Source: Demequina capsici
Lineage (GTDB): Bacteria > Actinomycetota > Actinomycetes > Actinomycetales > Demequinaceae
Length of the DNA: 64,000 nucleotides
Reading direction: 5' to 3'
Assembly (NCBI RefSeq): GCF_032102965.1
Contig: NZ_CP134880.1
Coordinates: forward strand, 2,976,001-3,040,000
Within the stretch, counting starts at the first letter, position 1. The number at the start of each line of letters is the position of its first letter. Made by a program: the position numbers and the translations under genes. Shown one piece after another: positions 56,704 to 64,000 of the stretch. The notes beneath the pieces were generated by a model. That model was given only the letters and a program-made list of their open reading frames with translations. It was not told the DNA's origin and did no database searches.

Positions 56704-57783
56704 ATGAGCACCACGCCGGAATGGCACGACGACCCGACCGCGCCCGGCACCGGGCGCAGGCGCTACTGGGACGGGGCGCAGTGGTCGGACTGGGTGATCG
56801 ACCCGGGCTCGCAGGAGCCGCGGTCGTTCCCGGTGGCTGAAGCCCAGGCCCAGGTCGCCTCTCAGGCCCATCCTCAGGAGAATCCCACCGAGGTGCTGCC
56901 CACCGCGGGCGCCGAGTCGATCCCGCCGGCAACCGCCGCCGACTATGTGGCGGCCGAGTCGACGGTGGCGATGCCGGCCGACGGCACCTTCGCCGCCGGC
57001 GAGCCGGCGAAGCGGAGCAAGGTGCCCCTGATCGTCGGGATCGTCGTCGCGGTGGTGCTGGTGCTCGTGGTCGGAGGGATCGCGGCGGCGTCGTTCGTCT
57101 TCAACCGGGTGTCCGACGCGGTGTCGGACGCGGTCGCGTCGGCGAGCTCGCAGATGAGCGACCTGAGCGATGGGCTCGTAACGTCGGGCCCCGACGAGGC
57201 CGGTTACGTCTCCTACGTCCACGCGTACCTCGACGGCACCGACTACGAGTCGCAGCTCGACGGCGTCAGCGATGCCGACCTGGTCGACATGGGCTACGGC
57301 ATCTGCGAGGCGACGGATCCGATGTCCGCGCAGGAGTTCGCCTCGTACTACGAGGATGCGTGGAACGTCGACGGTGGGGAGCTCAACGCCACCGCCGTCG
57401 AGGGAGCCCAGTGGTACCTGTGCGACAACGACCGCCTCACCGAGTACTGGGCGTCCGACTCCAGCACCTCCGACCCGACCGCGTCGGCCGATGGTCTCGA
57501 CTACGCAGACATGCCCAGCGACGACGACCCGGAGGCCATGTATCTCTGGATGCTGGGCATCTGGGACGCCGGGCTGGACGACTCGACCGCGCTGGACGCC
57601 GGCTACTGGGTGTGCGCTCAGTACGACGCCGGCGCAGCGGACAGCGTCGACTCGATGACGGGCCTGCTCGACGCGACCAAGGAGCGGTACGGGGTGGACG
57701 ACATGGCCGCCGCGGGCGTGATGTACACGGCGATCGAGCTGTGCCCCGAATGGACCGACGCCGTGACCTCCGTCGAGGGCTGA
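56704..57783 (+). CDS. DUF2510/DUF732 membrane-anchored protein
   Basis: 359 residues: N-terminal DUF2510 (PEWHDDPTAPGTGRRRYWDGAQWSDW), a low-complexity spacer, one membrane helix (VPLIVGIVVAVVLVLVVGGIAAASFVF, ~100-127), and two external repeats of DUF732 type, each with paired cysteines (GYGICEA...WYLCDND; GYWVCAQ...IELCPEW) likely forming disulfides. Topology is N-in, C-out. Function unknown; DUF732 proteins are common in actinobacterial cell envelopes. GGGGG precedes the ATG. Confidence 0.85.
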   Translation: MSTTPEWHDDPTAPGTGRRRYWDGAQWSDWVIDPGSQEPRSFPVAEAQAQVASQAHPQENPTEVLPTAGAESIPPATAADYVAAESTVAMPADGTFAAGEPAKRSKVPLIVGIVVAVVLVLVVGGIAAASFVFNRVSDAVSDAVASASSQMSDLSDGLVTSGPDEAGYVSYVHAYLDGTDYESQLDGVSDADLVDMGYGICEATDPMSAQEFASYYEDAWNVDGGELNATAVEGAQWYLCDNDRLTEYWASDSSTSDPTASADGLDYADMPSDDDPEAMYLWMLGIWDAGLDDSTALDAGYWVCAQYDAGAADSVDSMTGLLDATKERYGVDDMAAAGVMYTAIELCPEWTDAVTSVEG

Positions 57784-57810
57784 ACCCGCCCCTCGCGCTG
57801 CGGTCCTGCC

Positions 57811-58995
57811 TCAGCCGCGTTCAGCGGGGGCGGGCACGGCTGCGACGCGTGGTTGCAGGATCCGGCGCACCGCGAGTCCCACGAGCAGCGCCCAGAACGC
57901 GGAGCCGATACCCACGATCGCCACGCCCGACGCGGCGAGCAGCAGCGTGATCGCCGCGGGCACGCGGTCCCGCGCCTCCGCCATCGCTCCGGAGGCGGAC
58001 GTTGCGAACGTGCCGAGCAGCGCGAGTCCCGCCACGGATTCGAGCAGCCCCGCGGGCGCGGCGTCGACCAGCGCGGTCAGGGTGGCCGCGACCACCGCGA
58101 TCCCCAGGTAGGCCCAACCTGCGGTGGCGGTCGCGACCCACCGTCGCTGTGGTTCAGGGTGGGACTCGGGCGAGGCAGGCAGAGCGGCGGTGATCGCGGC
58201 CAGGTTGATCGCGTGCCCGCCGAAGCCGGCGGACGCGAGCGTGCCCGCGCCGGTGACCAGCATCGTCTCCTTCCACGGGGTCTCATAGCCGGCGGCCTTG
58301 AGGACTGCGACGCCTGGCACGTTCTGCGACGCCATGGTCACCACGTACAGCGGCACGGCGATCCCGAGCACGCCGGCCCAGGTGAGCGCGGGCGCGGTGA
58401 GCACGAGTGCCGGCGCGGTGAGCGCCGCTCCCCCGCTCCGCGCGGTCGCAGCGATCATGATGACCAGTGCCACGCCGAACGTCACCGGCGTGGCCCACCG
58501 TGCCGCGAGGCGCTGCATGAGGATCCACACCAGGATCAACGCTCCGACGAGCCACGGCTGGTCGGCGAGCGACGCGAAGGGCGCCAGGCACAGCGGGAAC
58601 AGGATGCCCGCGAGCATCGCCTGGGCGATCGTGGGCGGGATCATCCCGATGAGGCTTCCGAGCGGGCGGACCAGGCCCGTGGCGACGATGAGCACGCCCA
58701 CCACGAGGAAAGCCCCGACCGCCGCCGGCCAACCTCCGGCGACGGCACCCTGGCTTGCCAGGAGCGCGGCGCCTGGGGTCGACCATGCGAGCGTGAGGGG
58801 AGCACGGTAGCGCCAGGTGAGCCACAGCATGCCGAGCGCCTGCGTGATGCAGAGGATCGCGAGCCCGGACGCGGCCTGCTCGGGTGTCGCGCCCACGCCT
58901 CGAAGCCCCGCGAGCACCACCGCGAAGGAGCTGGTGAAGCCCACGAGCGCGGTGACAAGGCCCATGGCGATCGTGTGACGGCGCGGGTGTTCCAT
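57811..58995 (-). CDS. BenE-family benzoate/H+ symporter-like transporter
   Basis: A 394-residue membrane protein with about 11-12 hydrophobic segments and the BenE patterns AWSTPGAALLAS, FGGHAINLAAITAAL and VTMASQNVPGVAVLKAAGY. BenE imports aromatic acids by proton symport. It diverges from an XRE-cupin gene, a pairing often seen when the regulator senses the transported compound. No benzoate-degradation gene is nearby, so the substrate is uncertain. Confidence 0.9.
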   Translation of the reverse strand: MEHPRRHTIAMGLVTALVGFTSSFAVVLAGLRGVGATPEQAASGLAILCITQALGMLWLTWRYRAPLTLAWSTPGAALLASQGAVAGGWPAAVGAFLVVGVLIVATGLVRPLGSLIGMIPPTIAQAMLAGILFPLCLAPFASLADQPWLVGALILVWILMQRLAARWATPVTFGVALVIMIAATARSGGAALTAPALVLTAPALTWAGVLGIAVPLYVVTMASQNVPGVAVLKAAGYETPWKETMLVTGAGTLASAGFGGHAINLAAITAALPASPESHPEPQRRWVATATAGWAYLGIAVVAATLTALVDAAPAGLLESVAGLALLGTFATSASGAMAEARDRVPAAITLLLAASGVAIVGIGSAFWALLVGLAVRRILQPRVAAVPAPAERG

Positions 58996-59014
58996 GAACG
59001 GAACGATAGTTCAA

Positions 59015-59029
59015 CCGTTCTGAGAACGG
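59015..59029. promoter_or_regulatory. Operator between benE and the XRE-cupin gene
   Basis: CCGTTCTGAGAACGG is a perfect palindrome. Beside it, TGAAC...GTTCA (58995-59013) forms a second inverted repeat with the same GAAC half-element. Both lie in the 55-base divergent region. Confidence 0.7.
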
Positions 59030-59050
59030 AACACCGGATACGCTGAGCCC

Positions 59051-59581
59051 ATGGATCCCGACGAGCTCGCTCCCCTCGTCGGAGATCGTCTGCGCGCGGT
59101 GCGCGCCGACCGCGGACTGTCCCTCAACGCCCTCGCCGCCGCCGCGGGCATCGGCAAGGGATCGCTGTCCGAGATCGAGCGCGGAAGCCGCAACCCCAAC
59201 CTGTCCACGCTGTACGCGCTCGCGAACGCGCTCGACCTTCCGCTCGCGTGGTTGCTCGCCGAGCGCCCCGGCGCGGAGGTCGGAGCACCCGGGATCGAGA
59301 CCGTGCTGCTCGGCACCACCGGCTCCGTGGACGACGCGGTCGAGGTGTACATGCTCCGCCTCACCCCGGGCACGGTTCATCGCTCGTCCGCGCATGGGCC
59401 GCACGTCGTCGAGCACCTGGTGGTCACCAGGGGAGTCGCACGTGTCGGCAGGTCAGGAGGCGAGGTGATGGTGAAGACCGGTGAGCACTATGACTGGGTC
59501 TCCGACACGGAGCACACCTACGAGGCGGTCGGCGGGCCCGCGGAGGCGGTGCTCGTGATGAGGCGCGTCCCCGCCAGCTGA
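59051..59581 (+). CDS. XRE-family regulator with C-terminal cupin domain
   Basis: A 176-residue regulator: helix-turn-helix at ~10-65 (LRAVRADRGLSLNALAAAAGIGKGSLSEIERGSRNPNLSTL) and a cupin sensor (HRSSAHGPHVVEHLVVTRGVARVG) at ~105-170. Probably represses benE and itself at the palindromes in the shared 55-base promoter region. The ligand is presumably the BenE substrate. Confidence 0.9.
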   Translation: MDPDELAPLVGDRLRAVRADRGLSLNALAAAAGIGKGSLSEIERGSRNPNLSTLYALANALDLPLAWLLAERPGAEVGAPGIETVLLGTTGSVDDAVEVYMLRLTPGTVHRSSAHGPHVVEHLVVTRGVARVGRSGGEVMVKTGEHYDWVSDTEHTYEAVGGPAEAVLVMRRVPAS

Positions 59582-59634
59582 GGACGCCGAGGCTCGTGGA
59601 CCGTGAGGCCCCTCCTGTGGGACACTGTCCGCGA

Positions 59635-59763
59635 CGAAGGGGAGTAGCTCCCAGCGATCCGCGAGGATCCGAACCCGTGTCGACACACTGGCGCCCAGGC
59701 GCCCGGGACGGGTTCCTGGCCGAGGCCGGGTGAGCGAGACCTTCGGCACGCTGTCAGCGTGCC
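59635..59763 (+). ncRNA. yybP-ykoY manganese riboswitch with 3' hairpin
   Basis: The conserved loop 1 GGGGAGTAGC (59639-59648) and loop 3 GTGAGCGAGACCTTC (59730-59744) are both present. P1 forms between CGAAGG (59635-59640) and CCTTCG (59740-59745). An 8-bp hairpin GGCACGCT/AGCGTGCC (59745-59763) overlaps the last P1 base, so the two can compete. Known members bind Mn2+ and switch on Mn exporters. Confidence 0.92.
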
Positions 59764-59817
59764 GAGGCGACCCCGGAACCGCTCGGCACGACCGTTCGAA
59801 CCCGAGAGGGCTCCTCG

Positions 59818-60399
59818 TTGTCGATCCTCACACTGCTCCTCACCGCCCTGGGAGTCTCCGCCGACGCGTTCGCCGTGTCCGTGGGCAAGGGGCTCCACCT
59901 GCGTCGCCTCGTGTGGCGTCCCGCGTTGCAGCTCGCCATCACCTTCGGCGTCTTCCAGGCGGTCATGCCCGTCATCGGCTGGCTGCTCGCATCCACGTTC
60001 GCTGCACAGATGGCGGCCTTCGATCACTGGATCGCCTTCGGCCTGCTGACGGCCATCGGCGCGAAGATGCTCTGGGAGGCGCGGTCGGCCGACGAGGACG
60101 ATGTAGCGGAGGAGGTCCCGGATCACGAGGTGACGATCGGGATGCGGGAGCTCCTGGTGCTCGGGGTGGCCACCAGCATCGACGCGCTCGCCGTGGGAGT
60201 CTCGTTCGCGTTCCTGTCGGTGGACATCGTGGCGGCGGTCCTCGTGATCGGAGCCGTCACCTTCGTCGCCTCGCTCGCGGGCTACCGGGTGGGACATCAC
60301 GCGGGGAGGCATCTGAGGTCCTGGGCGGAGATCGCCGGAGGCCTGGTGCTGATCGGCATCGGTGTGCGCATCCTCATCGAGCACCTGGCGGCCGGCTGA
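59818..60399 (+). CDS. mntP: Manganese efflux pump MntP
   Basis: A 193-residue inner-membrane protein with six hydrophobic segments in two inverted halves, each with the conserved Asp motif (GVSADAFAVSVGKG and VATSIDALAVGVSFAF). Exports excess Mn2+. TTG start at 59818 follows GAGAGG; this site can pair with CCTC (GAGG-GCT-CCTC, 59806-59816) immediately before the start, so translation may be gated by the riboswitch. Confidence 0.93.
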   Translation: MSILTLLLTALGVSADAFAVSVGKGLHLRRLVWRPALQLAITFGVFQAVMPVIGWLLASTFAAQMAAFDHWIAFGLLTAIGAKMLWEARSADEDDVAEEVPDHEVTIGMRELLVLGVATSIDALAVGVSFAFLSVDIVAAVLVIGAVTFVASLAGYRVGHHAGRHLRSWAEIAGGLVLIGIGVRILIEHLAAG

Positions 60400-60416
60400 C
60401 GGGCTTCACGGATGCG

Positions 60417-60450
60417 ACGAGGCCCCGGACCGATCGGTCCGGGGCCTCGT
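60417..60450. terminator. Bidirectional terminator
   Basis: A perfect 17+17 palindrome centred on TCGA (ACGAGGCCCCGGACC ... GGTCCGGGGCCTCGT) between convergent mntP and the coiled-coil gene. Confidence 0.85.
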
Positions 60451-60478
60451 GACGTGCCTTGCGAGGCGTCTGCGGGGC

Positions 60479-61525
60479 TCAGCCCTCGTCGTCGGCCTTC
60501 GCAGCAGGCTTCTTGGCAGGAGCCTTCTTGGCGGGCGTCTTCTTGGGCGCCATCGCCTCGTCCTTGCGCTCCTCAGCGGTGAGGCCGTCCTCGCCCGTGC
60601 CGCCCTCGTCCTCCCAGACGTCCTCGGCACCGTCGATCGTCTCCGCGAGCTCGACGGCGGCCTGATGCCGCGCCTCGTCGACCGTGGCGGCGAACTTCTT
60701 CGCCTCGGCGGTCGCGGTCGCCTTCACCCGCTCGATCGCGGGACCGGCCTGGTCGGCGATCTTCTTCGCCTCGTCGACCGCGGTCTCGCGAACCCGCTCG
60801 TACGCAGGGCCCGCCGCCTCCTTCGCCTTCGCGTAGGTGGGGCCGAGCTGGCCCATCGCCTTGTCCCAGGCCGGTCCGGCGGCGTCCATGACCTGCTTGG
60901 AGGTGGTCTGCGCCGCGTCCGACACGGTGGCGAACGCCTTCTTCATGGCGGAGGTGGTCATGTCTGTCGCCTTGTTGACGTCGTGGCGGAGCTTCGCAGG
61001 GAAGTCCTCGCTCGGGTCCTCGAGCTCCCAGTCGTCGTCACCGGCCCAGGCATCGCGGCCCGGGTCGCGACGGGCCCACGCCACGAGCGCTGCTCCGGCG
61101 GCGCCGGCGATGGCGATCGGTATCAGCACCTTGGCTGCCGAGCCCTTCTTCCTGGGGTCCTCGGCCGCGGCGTCGACGGCCGCGATGACCGCCGGGATCG
61201 CGGCGCCGACGATGGCGGCGTGCGCGACGTCGACCCACTCCGACGTGGTGTCTCCCGCCTTGTGCACGTAAGGCCGCGCCTTCTTGGCCCCGGCGTGATA
61301 CGCCTTCTCCGCACGAGGCTTGGCCCACTCGATGGCCTCCTCGAGCCGCGGGGCCGCCCACTCCTTCGCGTGCTCCACCTGCGGACCTGCCCAGTCCTTC
61401 GCGTGCTTCGCGGCCTCGACTGCGGCGGCGGCCGCCTTGTCGGCTGCCTCCTTCGCCACCTTGGCGGCCTCCTCGGCCTGCTTGCGGTAGCGCTCCGCAT
61501 CGATGTCCAGCTTCGCCCGTCCCAT
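60479..61525 (-). CDS. Alanine/lysine-rich coiled-coil protein with H1-like tail
   Basis: A 348-residue protein. Residues ~10-90 and ~180-300 are long Ala/Lys/Glu helices with 11-residue-like periodicity (AEEAAKVAKEAADKAAAA; YERVRETAVDEAKKIADQAG), as in apolipoprotein/LEA-like or phasin-like helices. A hydrophobic helix (VLIPIAIAGAAGAALVAWA) lies near 134-152. The C-terminus repeats KKTPAKKAPAKKPAAK, a histone-H1/HU-like tail. It could link membrane and nucleoid. No family with known function recognised. Confidence 0.8.
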   Translation of the reverse strand: MGRAKLDIDAERYRKQAEEAAKVAKEAADKAAAAAVEAAKHAKDWAGPQVEHAKEWAAPRLEEAIEWAKPRAEKAYHAGAKKARPYVHKAGDTTSEWVDVAHAAIVGAAIPAVIAAVDAAAEDPRKKGSAAKVLIPIAIAGAAGAALVAWARRDPGRDAWAGDDDWELEDPSEDFPAKLRHDVNKATDMTTSAMKKAFATVSDAAQTTSKQVMDAAGPAWDKAMGQLGPTYAKAKEAAGPAYERVRETAVDEAKKIADQAGPAIERVKATATAEAKKFAATVDEARHQAAVELAETIDGAEDVWEDEGGTGEDGLTAEERKDEAMAPKKTPAKKAPAKKPAAKADDEG

Positions 61526-61615
61526 GGAGAGCCTCCCCTTCGCGGTTGGTATGCCTTTTACCTATCGTGCCACCTGCAACACGGCCTGGCGAGGCCTTAT
61601 GCCACAATGACGAGC

Positions 61616-62155
61616 ATGATCGCAACGTTCCAGACCACGGCCGGAGACATCCGCGTCGAGCTGTTCCCGAACCACGCCCCTGTCACGGTGGCGAACTTCG
61701 TCGGCCTCGCCACCGGTGAGAAGGAGTGGAAGGACCCGGCGACCGGTCAGGCCAGCCACGAGCCGTTCTACGACGGCCTCGTCTTCCACCGCGTCATCGA
61801 CGGCTTCATGATCCAGGGCGGCTGCCCTCTGGGCACCGGAACCGGCGGCCCCGGCTACAACTTCGACGACGAGATCCACCCGGAGCTCACGTTCAACAAG
61901 CCCTACCTGCTCGCCATGGCGAACGCGGGCAAGCGCGTCAACCCGATCACCGGCAAGCCCGCGGGCACCAACGGCTCGCAGTTCTTCATCACCGTGACCA
62001 ACCCCGACTGGCTCAACGGCAAGCACACCATCTTCGGCGAGGTCGCGGACGACGAGTCGAAGGCCGTCGTGGACAAGATCGCCACCACGCCTACGGGCCC
62101 CGGCGACCGCCCGGTCGAGGACGTGATGATCACGTCGGTCACAATCTCCGAGTAG
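61616..62155 (+). CDS. ppiA: Cyclophilin-type peptidyl-prolyl isomerase
   Basis: A 179-residue cyclophilin: FHRVIDGFMIQGGCP (catalytic Arg and Phe), GTNGSQFFITV and GKHTIFGEV. Catalyses cis-trans isomerisation at proline. Its place near crgA is conserved in actinobacteria. Neither ATG at 61616 nor the one at 61607 has a ribosome-binding site; a leaderless message is possible. Cytoplasmic. Confidence 0.94.
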   Translation: MIATFQTTAGDIRVELFPNHAPVTVANFVGLATGEKEWKDPATGQASHEPFYDGLVFHRVIDGFMIQGGCPLGTGTGGPGYNFDDEIHPELTFNKPYLLAMANAGKRVNPITGKPAGTNGSQFFITVTNPDWLNGKHTIFGEVADDESKAVVDKIATTPTGPGDRPVEDVMITSVTISE

Positions 62156-62158
62156 TCG

Positions 62159-62941
62159 ATGAGCGTGCAGGGTGGCGGGACCGCCATGGAACCCGTGTGC
62201 CCCCGCCACCCTGACCGCGTCTCCTACGTCTCCTGCCAGCGCTGCGGGCGTCCCACCTGCCCGGAGTGCCAGACCCCGGCTCCCGTCGGCGTGATCTGCG
62301 TGGACTGCGCACGTCAGGCGCGGCAGCAGGCCCGGCCGGTCGTGAACCGGCTGGGCTTCACCTCCGCCTTCGGCAAGCCGGTCGTGACCTACGCGATCAT
62401 CGGCCTCAACGTGGCGGCGTACCTCTACGGAACACTCGTGCTCGGCTCCTCCGCCTGGGCGGCGAAGTGGGGCATGATCCCGGGTCTCAACGGCGAGCTC
62501 GGGGGCGCCGGCGAGGAATGGTACCGCTGGATCACCTCGGGATTCCTGCACTTCAGCATCTTCCACATCGGCATGAACATGCTGGTGCTGTTCCAGTTCG
62601 GGAGCCAGCTGGAGCCGATCCTGGGGCGCGCGCGATTCGCCGCCCTGTACATCCTCGCGCTGCTCGGGGGATCGTTCGGAGTGGAGCTCCTGGCGAGCTC
62701 GGGTGTCCATGGCGGCGCCTCAGGTGCGATCTTCGGCCTCTTCACCGCGTACGCCGTCGTGCTCTACAAGCTCAAGCTCGACTACCGCTCGGTGCTCACC
62801 ACCGCGGTGCCCTGGCTGGCGCTCGGCTTCATCGTTCCCGGCATCTCGTGGGAAGCGCATGCCGGCGGCGCCGTCACGGGCACGGTGGTCATGCTCGCCA
62901 TGCTGCATTGGGTGGACAACCGCCAGCGCGCACGTCGCTGA
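62159..62941 (+). CDS. Rhomboid-family intramembrane serine protease with N-terminal zinc finger
   Basis: 260 residues. A B-box-like zinc finger (CPRHPDRVSYVSCQRCGRPTCPEC...CVDC) is followed by six membrane helices. The catalytic dyad is Ser in GGASGAIFG and His in WEAHAGG. It cleaves membrane proteins within the bilayer; substrates unknown. It starts 3 bases after ppiA, so the two are cotranscribed; ATG at 62186 is an alternative start with GGTGG upstream. Confidence 0.92.
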   Translation: MSVQGGGTAMEPVCPRHPDRVSYVSCQRCGRPTCPECQTPAPVGVICVDCARQARQQARPVVNRLGFTSAFGKPVVTYAIIGLNVAAYLYGTLVLGSSAWAAKWGMIPGLNGELGGAGEEWYRWITSGFLHFSIFHIGMNMLVLFQFGSQLEPILGRARFAALYILALLGGSFGVELLASSGVHGGASGAIFGLFTAYAVVLYKLKLDYRSVLTTAVPWLALGFIVPGISWEAHAGGAVTGTVVMLAMLHWVDNRQRARR

Positions 62942-63480
62942 GCTCGTGCCGCTGACCTCGCGACGCTGAGCTCGCGACGCTGAACGCGGCCGGCGAGGGG
63001 CCCCTCCGCCTCCACTCCACAGGATCCGTCGAACAACGGCGCTCCGGCGAAGGGATCCATCCCCAGGCCGAGCATGGGCGGCCGCAGCAGCCTCACGACC
63101 GCGCGGCCGGGGATCCCAGGCCGCTGGTCCGCCCGCCGCACGACGCGCATCATTCCTGGTGATTGTGCAAATTGCACGTGACGCCGCTCCTGCTGGATGC
63201 CGTCACACCATGCGCGAGAAGTGAATCCCACAGGTGTAGTTATCCCCGATTGTGGATTGCGATGGGGATAACTACACGGGTGTTATTCACATCTCCACCG
63301 GGTTATCCACAGAAAACGGTGGACAGTGAAGAACTTCCTCCACAGCCCTGTGGGTGCCGGGGAGGAACCGAGGATGCACGTCGTCCAGAAATGCGAAAGG
63401 CGCGCGCCGAGGCGCACGCCCACGCGCGTGTCGGCCGGGGTGACGCGGCGCGATGTCGAGCCGCGCAGCCCCGCGTCGTC
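62942..63480. other. 539-base gap holding a palindrome and DnaA boxes
   Basis: No supported gene. The right half is much AT-richer than its surroundings and carries the structures listed at 63234-63311. Confidence 0.6.
63234..63311. promoter_or_regulatory. Palindrome plus DnaA-box cluster
   Basis: GTGTAGTTATCCCC (63234-63247) and GGGGATAACTACAC (63264-63277) form a perfect 14-bp inverted repeat. The spacer contains TTGTGGATTG, a reverse DnaA-box-like sequence. TTATTCACA (63283-63291) and the perfect consensus box TTATCCACA (63303-63311) follow. This is not the canonical oriC, which should lie near dnaA upstream of the window. Confidence 0.65.
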
Positions 63481-63729
63481 CTACTTCCAGCGGGTCAGCA
63501 GACCCATCGCCACCGCGAAGCAGCCGAAGCCGATCGCCACGTTCCAGTTGTACAGGGGCAGCGGGTACTGGCCCTGCGTCACGTAGTGCACCACGATCCA
63601 CGCGAGACCGACCACGAGGAAGGCGACGATCGTCGGCACCAGCCAACGCGGGTTCTCGGACGGCGCCTTGCCCAGGTTCCTGGGCGCCTTGTAGGTGACG
63701 CTGTCGTTCTTCTTCTTGGCTCGTGCCAC
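63481..63729 (-). CDS. crgA: Cell division protein CrgA
   Basis: An 82-residue membrane protein with two helices (WLVPTIVAFLVVGLAWIVVHYV and NVAIGFGCFAVAMGLL) and the family N-terminus MARAKKKND. CrgA helps coordinate FtsZ-ring assembly and septal wall synthesis in actinobacteria. Length and context are typical. It diverges from the sortase gene. Confidence 0.95.
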   Translation of the reverse strand: MARAKKKNDSVTYKAPRNLGKAPSENPRWLVPTIVAFLVVGLAWIVVHYVTQGQYPLPLYNWNVAIGFGCFAVAMGLLTRWK

Positions 63730-63882
63730 TGTGGTTGCTCCTGAGGCGGGCGCGGGATCCGCGCATTGGGCGGGATGCTGGGAACCAGGTTACCGGCCCA
63801 CGAAGGGTGCGGCCCCTCCGCCGGTCGGCCGGTCCCCAGGGGTACCCCCGCGCGAGGGCGCTCACGTACGCTGGGACGCATC

Positions 63883-64000
63883 ATGTCCCACGACGCCACA
63901 GCCTCCGAGGCGCCATCCCCGGAGCTCGCAGGTCCCCGGCACAGGAGGCGCGGTCCGCACCCGCTCGACCGCGTGCTCGGCGTCGTGGGCGAGCTGCTGA
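63883..64000 (+). CDS. Class E sortase, N-terminal fragment
   Basis: Only 39 codons are in the window: a Pro/Glu-rich start, the basic run HRRRGPHPLDR, then VLGVVGELL, which resembles the beginning of the membrane anchor of class E sortases. Class E sortase genes commonly follow crgA in Micrococcales. A DUF881 protein, also common at this position, is the main alternative. The gene continues beyond the window. Confidence 0.55.
   Translation, partial: MSHDATASEAPSPELAGPRHRRRGPHPLDRVLGVVGELL

Noticed and set aside
63234-63311. The chromosomal replication origin itself
   Set aside because: oriC in this group lies by dnaA, and dnaN at position 1 places dnaA upstream of the window; too few boxes are here.

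Overview
This is a high-GC actinobacterial chromosome segment lying just to the right of oriC, probably from the order Micrococcales. It opens inside dnaN and runs dnaN-recF-DUF721-gyrB-gyrA. Further on come DUF3566, tRNA-Ile, tRNA-Ala, ppiA, rhomboid, crgA and the start of a class E sortase gene, the order usual near the actinobacterial origin. The order-level placement is inferred from gene order and codon use only.

Region 1 (1-10.7 kb) is the replication and topology operon. It continues, by ATGA overlaps or 3-base gaps, into an HSP90-family ATPase, a 56-residue acidic/basic peptide and a helical-repeat protein. A parS-like palindrome sits in the last codons of this run.

Region 2 (10.7-29.3 kb) is metabolic cargo between gyrA and its usual neighbour DUF3566. 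It holds a GH3 beta-glucosidase and an Lrp-type regulator with two LLM-class flavin oxidoreductases. Facing these are two SDRs, a third LLM protein, an HpcH/HpaI-type lyase, a class I aminotransferase and a complete polar amino-acid ABC transporter, which together look like uptake and breakdown of an unidentified amino-acid-like compound. Next come a four-domain persulfide reductase fusion (CoADR-rhodanese-TusA-DsrE) under a CsoR/CstR-like operator, a Fur/PerR-katA pair and a SulP anion transporter.

Region 3 (30.6-53.7 kb) is a 23-kb integrative element inserted in the 3' end of tRNA-Ala(TGC). It is bounded by a 35-bp direct repeat and carries its integrase and excisionase at the right end. 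The left part holds a lipoprotein, a restriction endonuclease with a duplicated N-terminal domain, a C5 cytosine methyltransferase and a primase-helicase. The middle is a stack of toxin-antitoxin-like and nuclease genes: GIY-YIG, wHTH-nucleotidyltransferase fusion, Fic, HipBA, Xre/RES and a serine recombinase. The right part has a tightly coupled three-gene module (TIGR04255-like, HTH, and a protein with an SQTCDL motif) and a PD-(D/E)XK nuclease. No capsid, terminase, relaxase or TraB/FtsK gene is visible, so this resembles a satellite or decayed integrative element carrying defence genes. Insertion left the tRNA without its encoded CCA and moved its native terminator 23 kb downstream.

Region 4 (53.8-64 kb) is core chromosome again: a quinone oxidoreductase, an orphan DUF2384-type antitoxin-like protein, a zinc-ribbon protein, LysE, a DUF2510/DUF732 protein, BenE with a divergent XRE-cupin regulator, mntP behind a yybP-ykoY manganese riboswitch, a coiled-coil protein with a histone-H1-like tail, ppiA, a rhomboid protease, a palindrome plus DnaA-box cluster, crgA and the start of a class E sortase.
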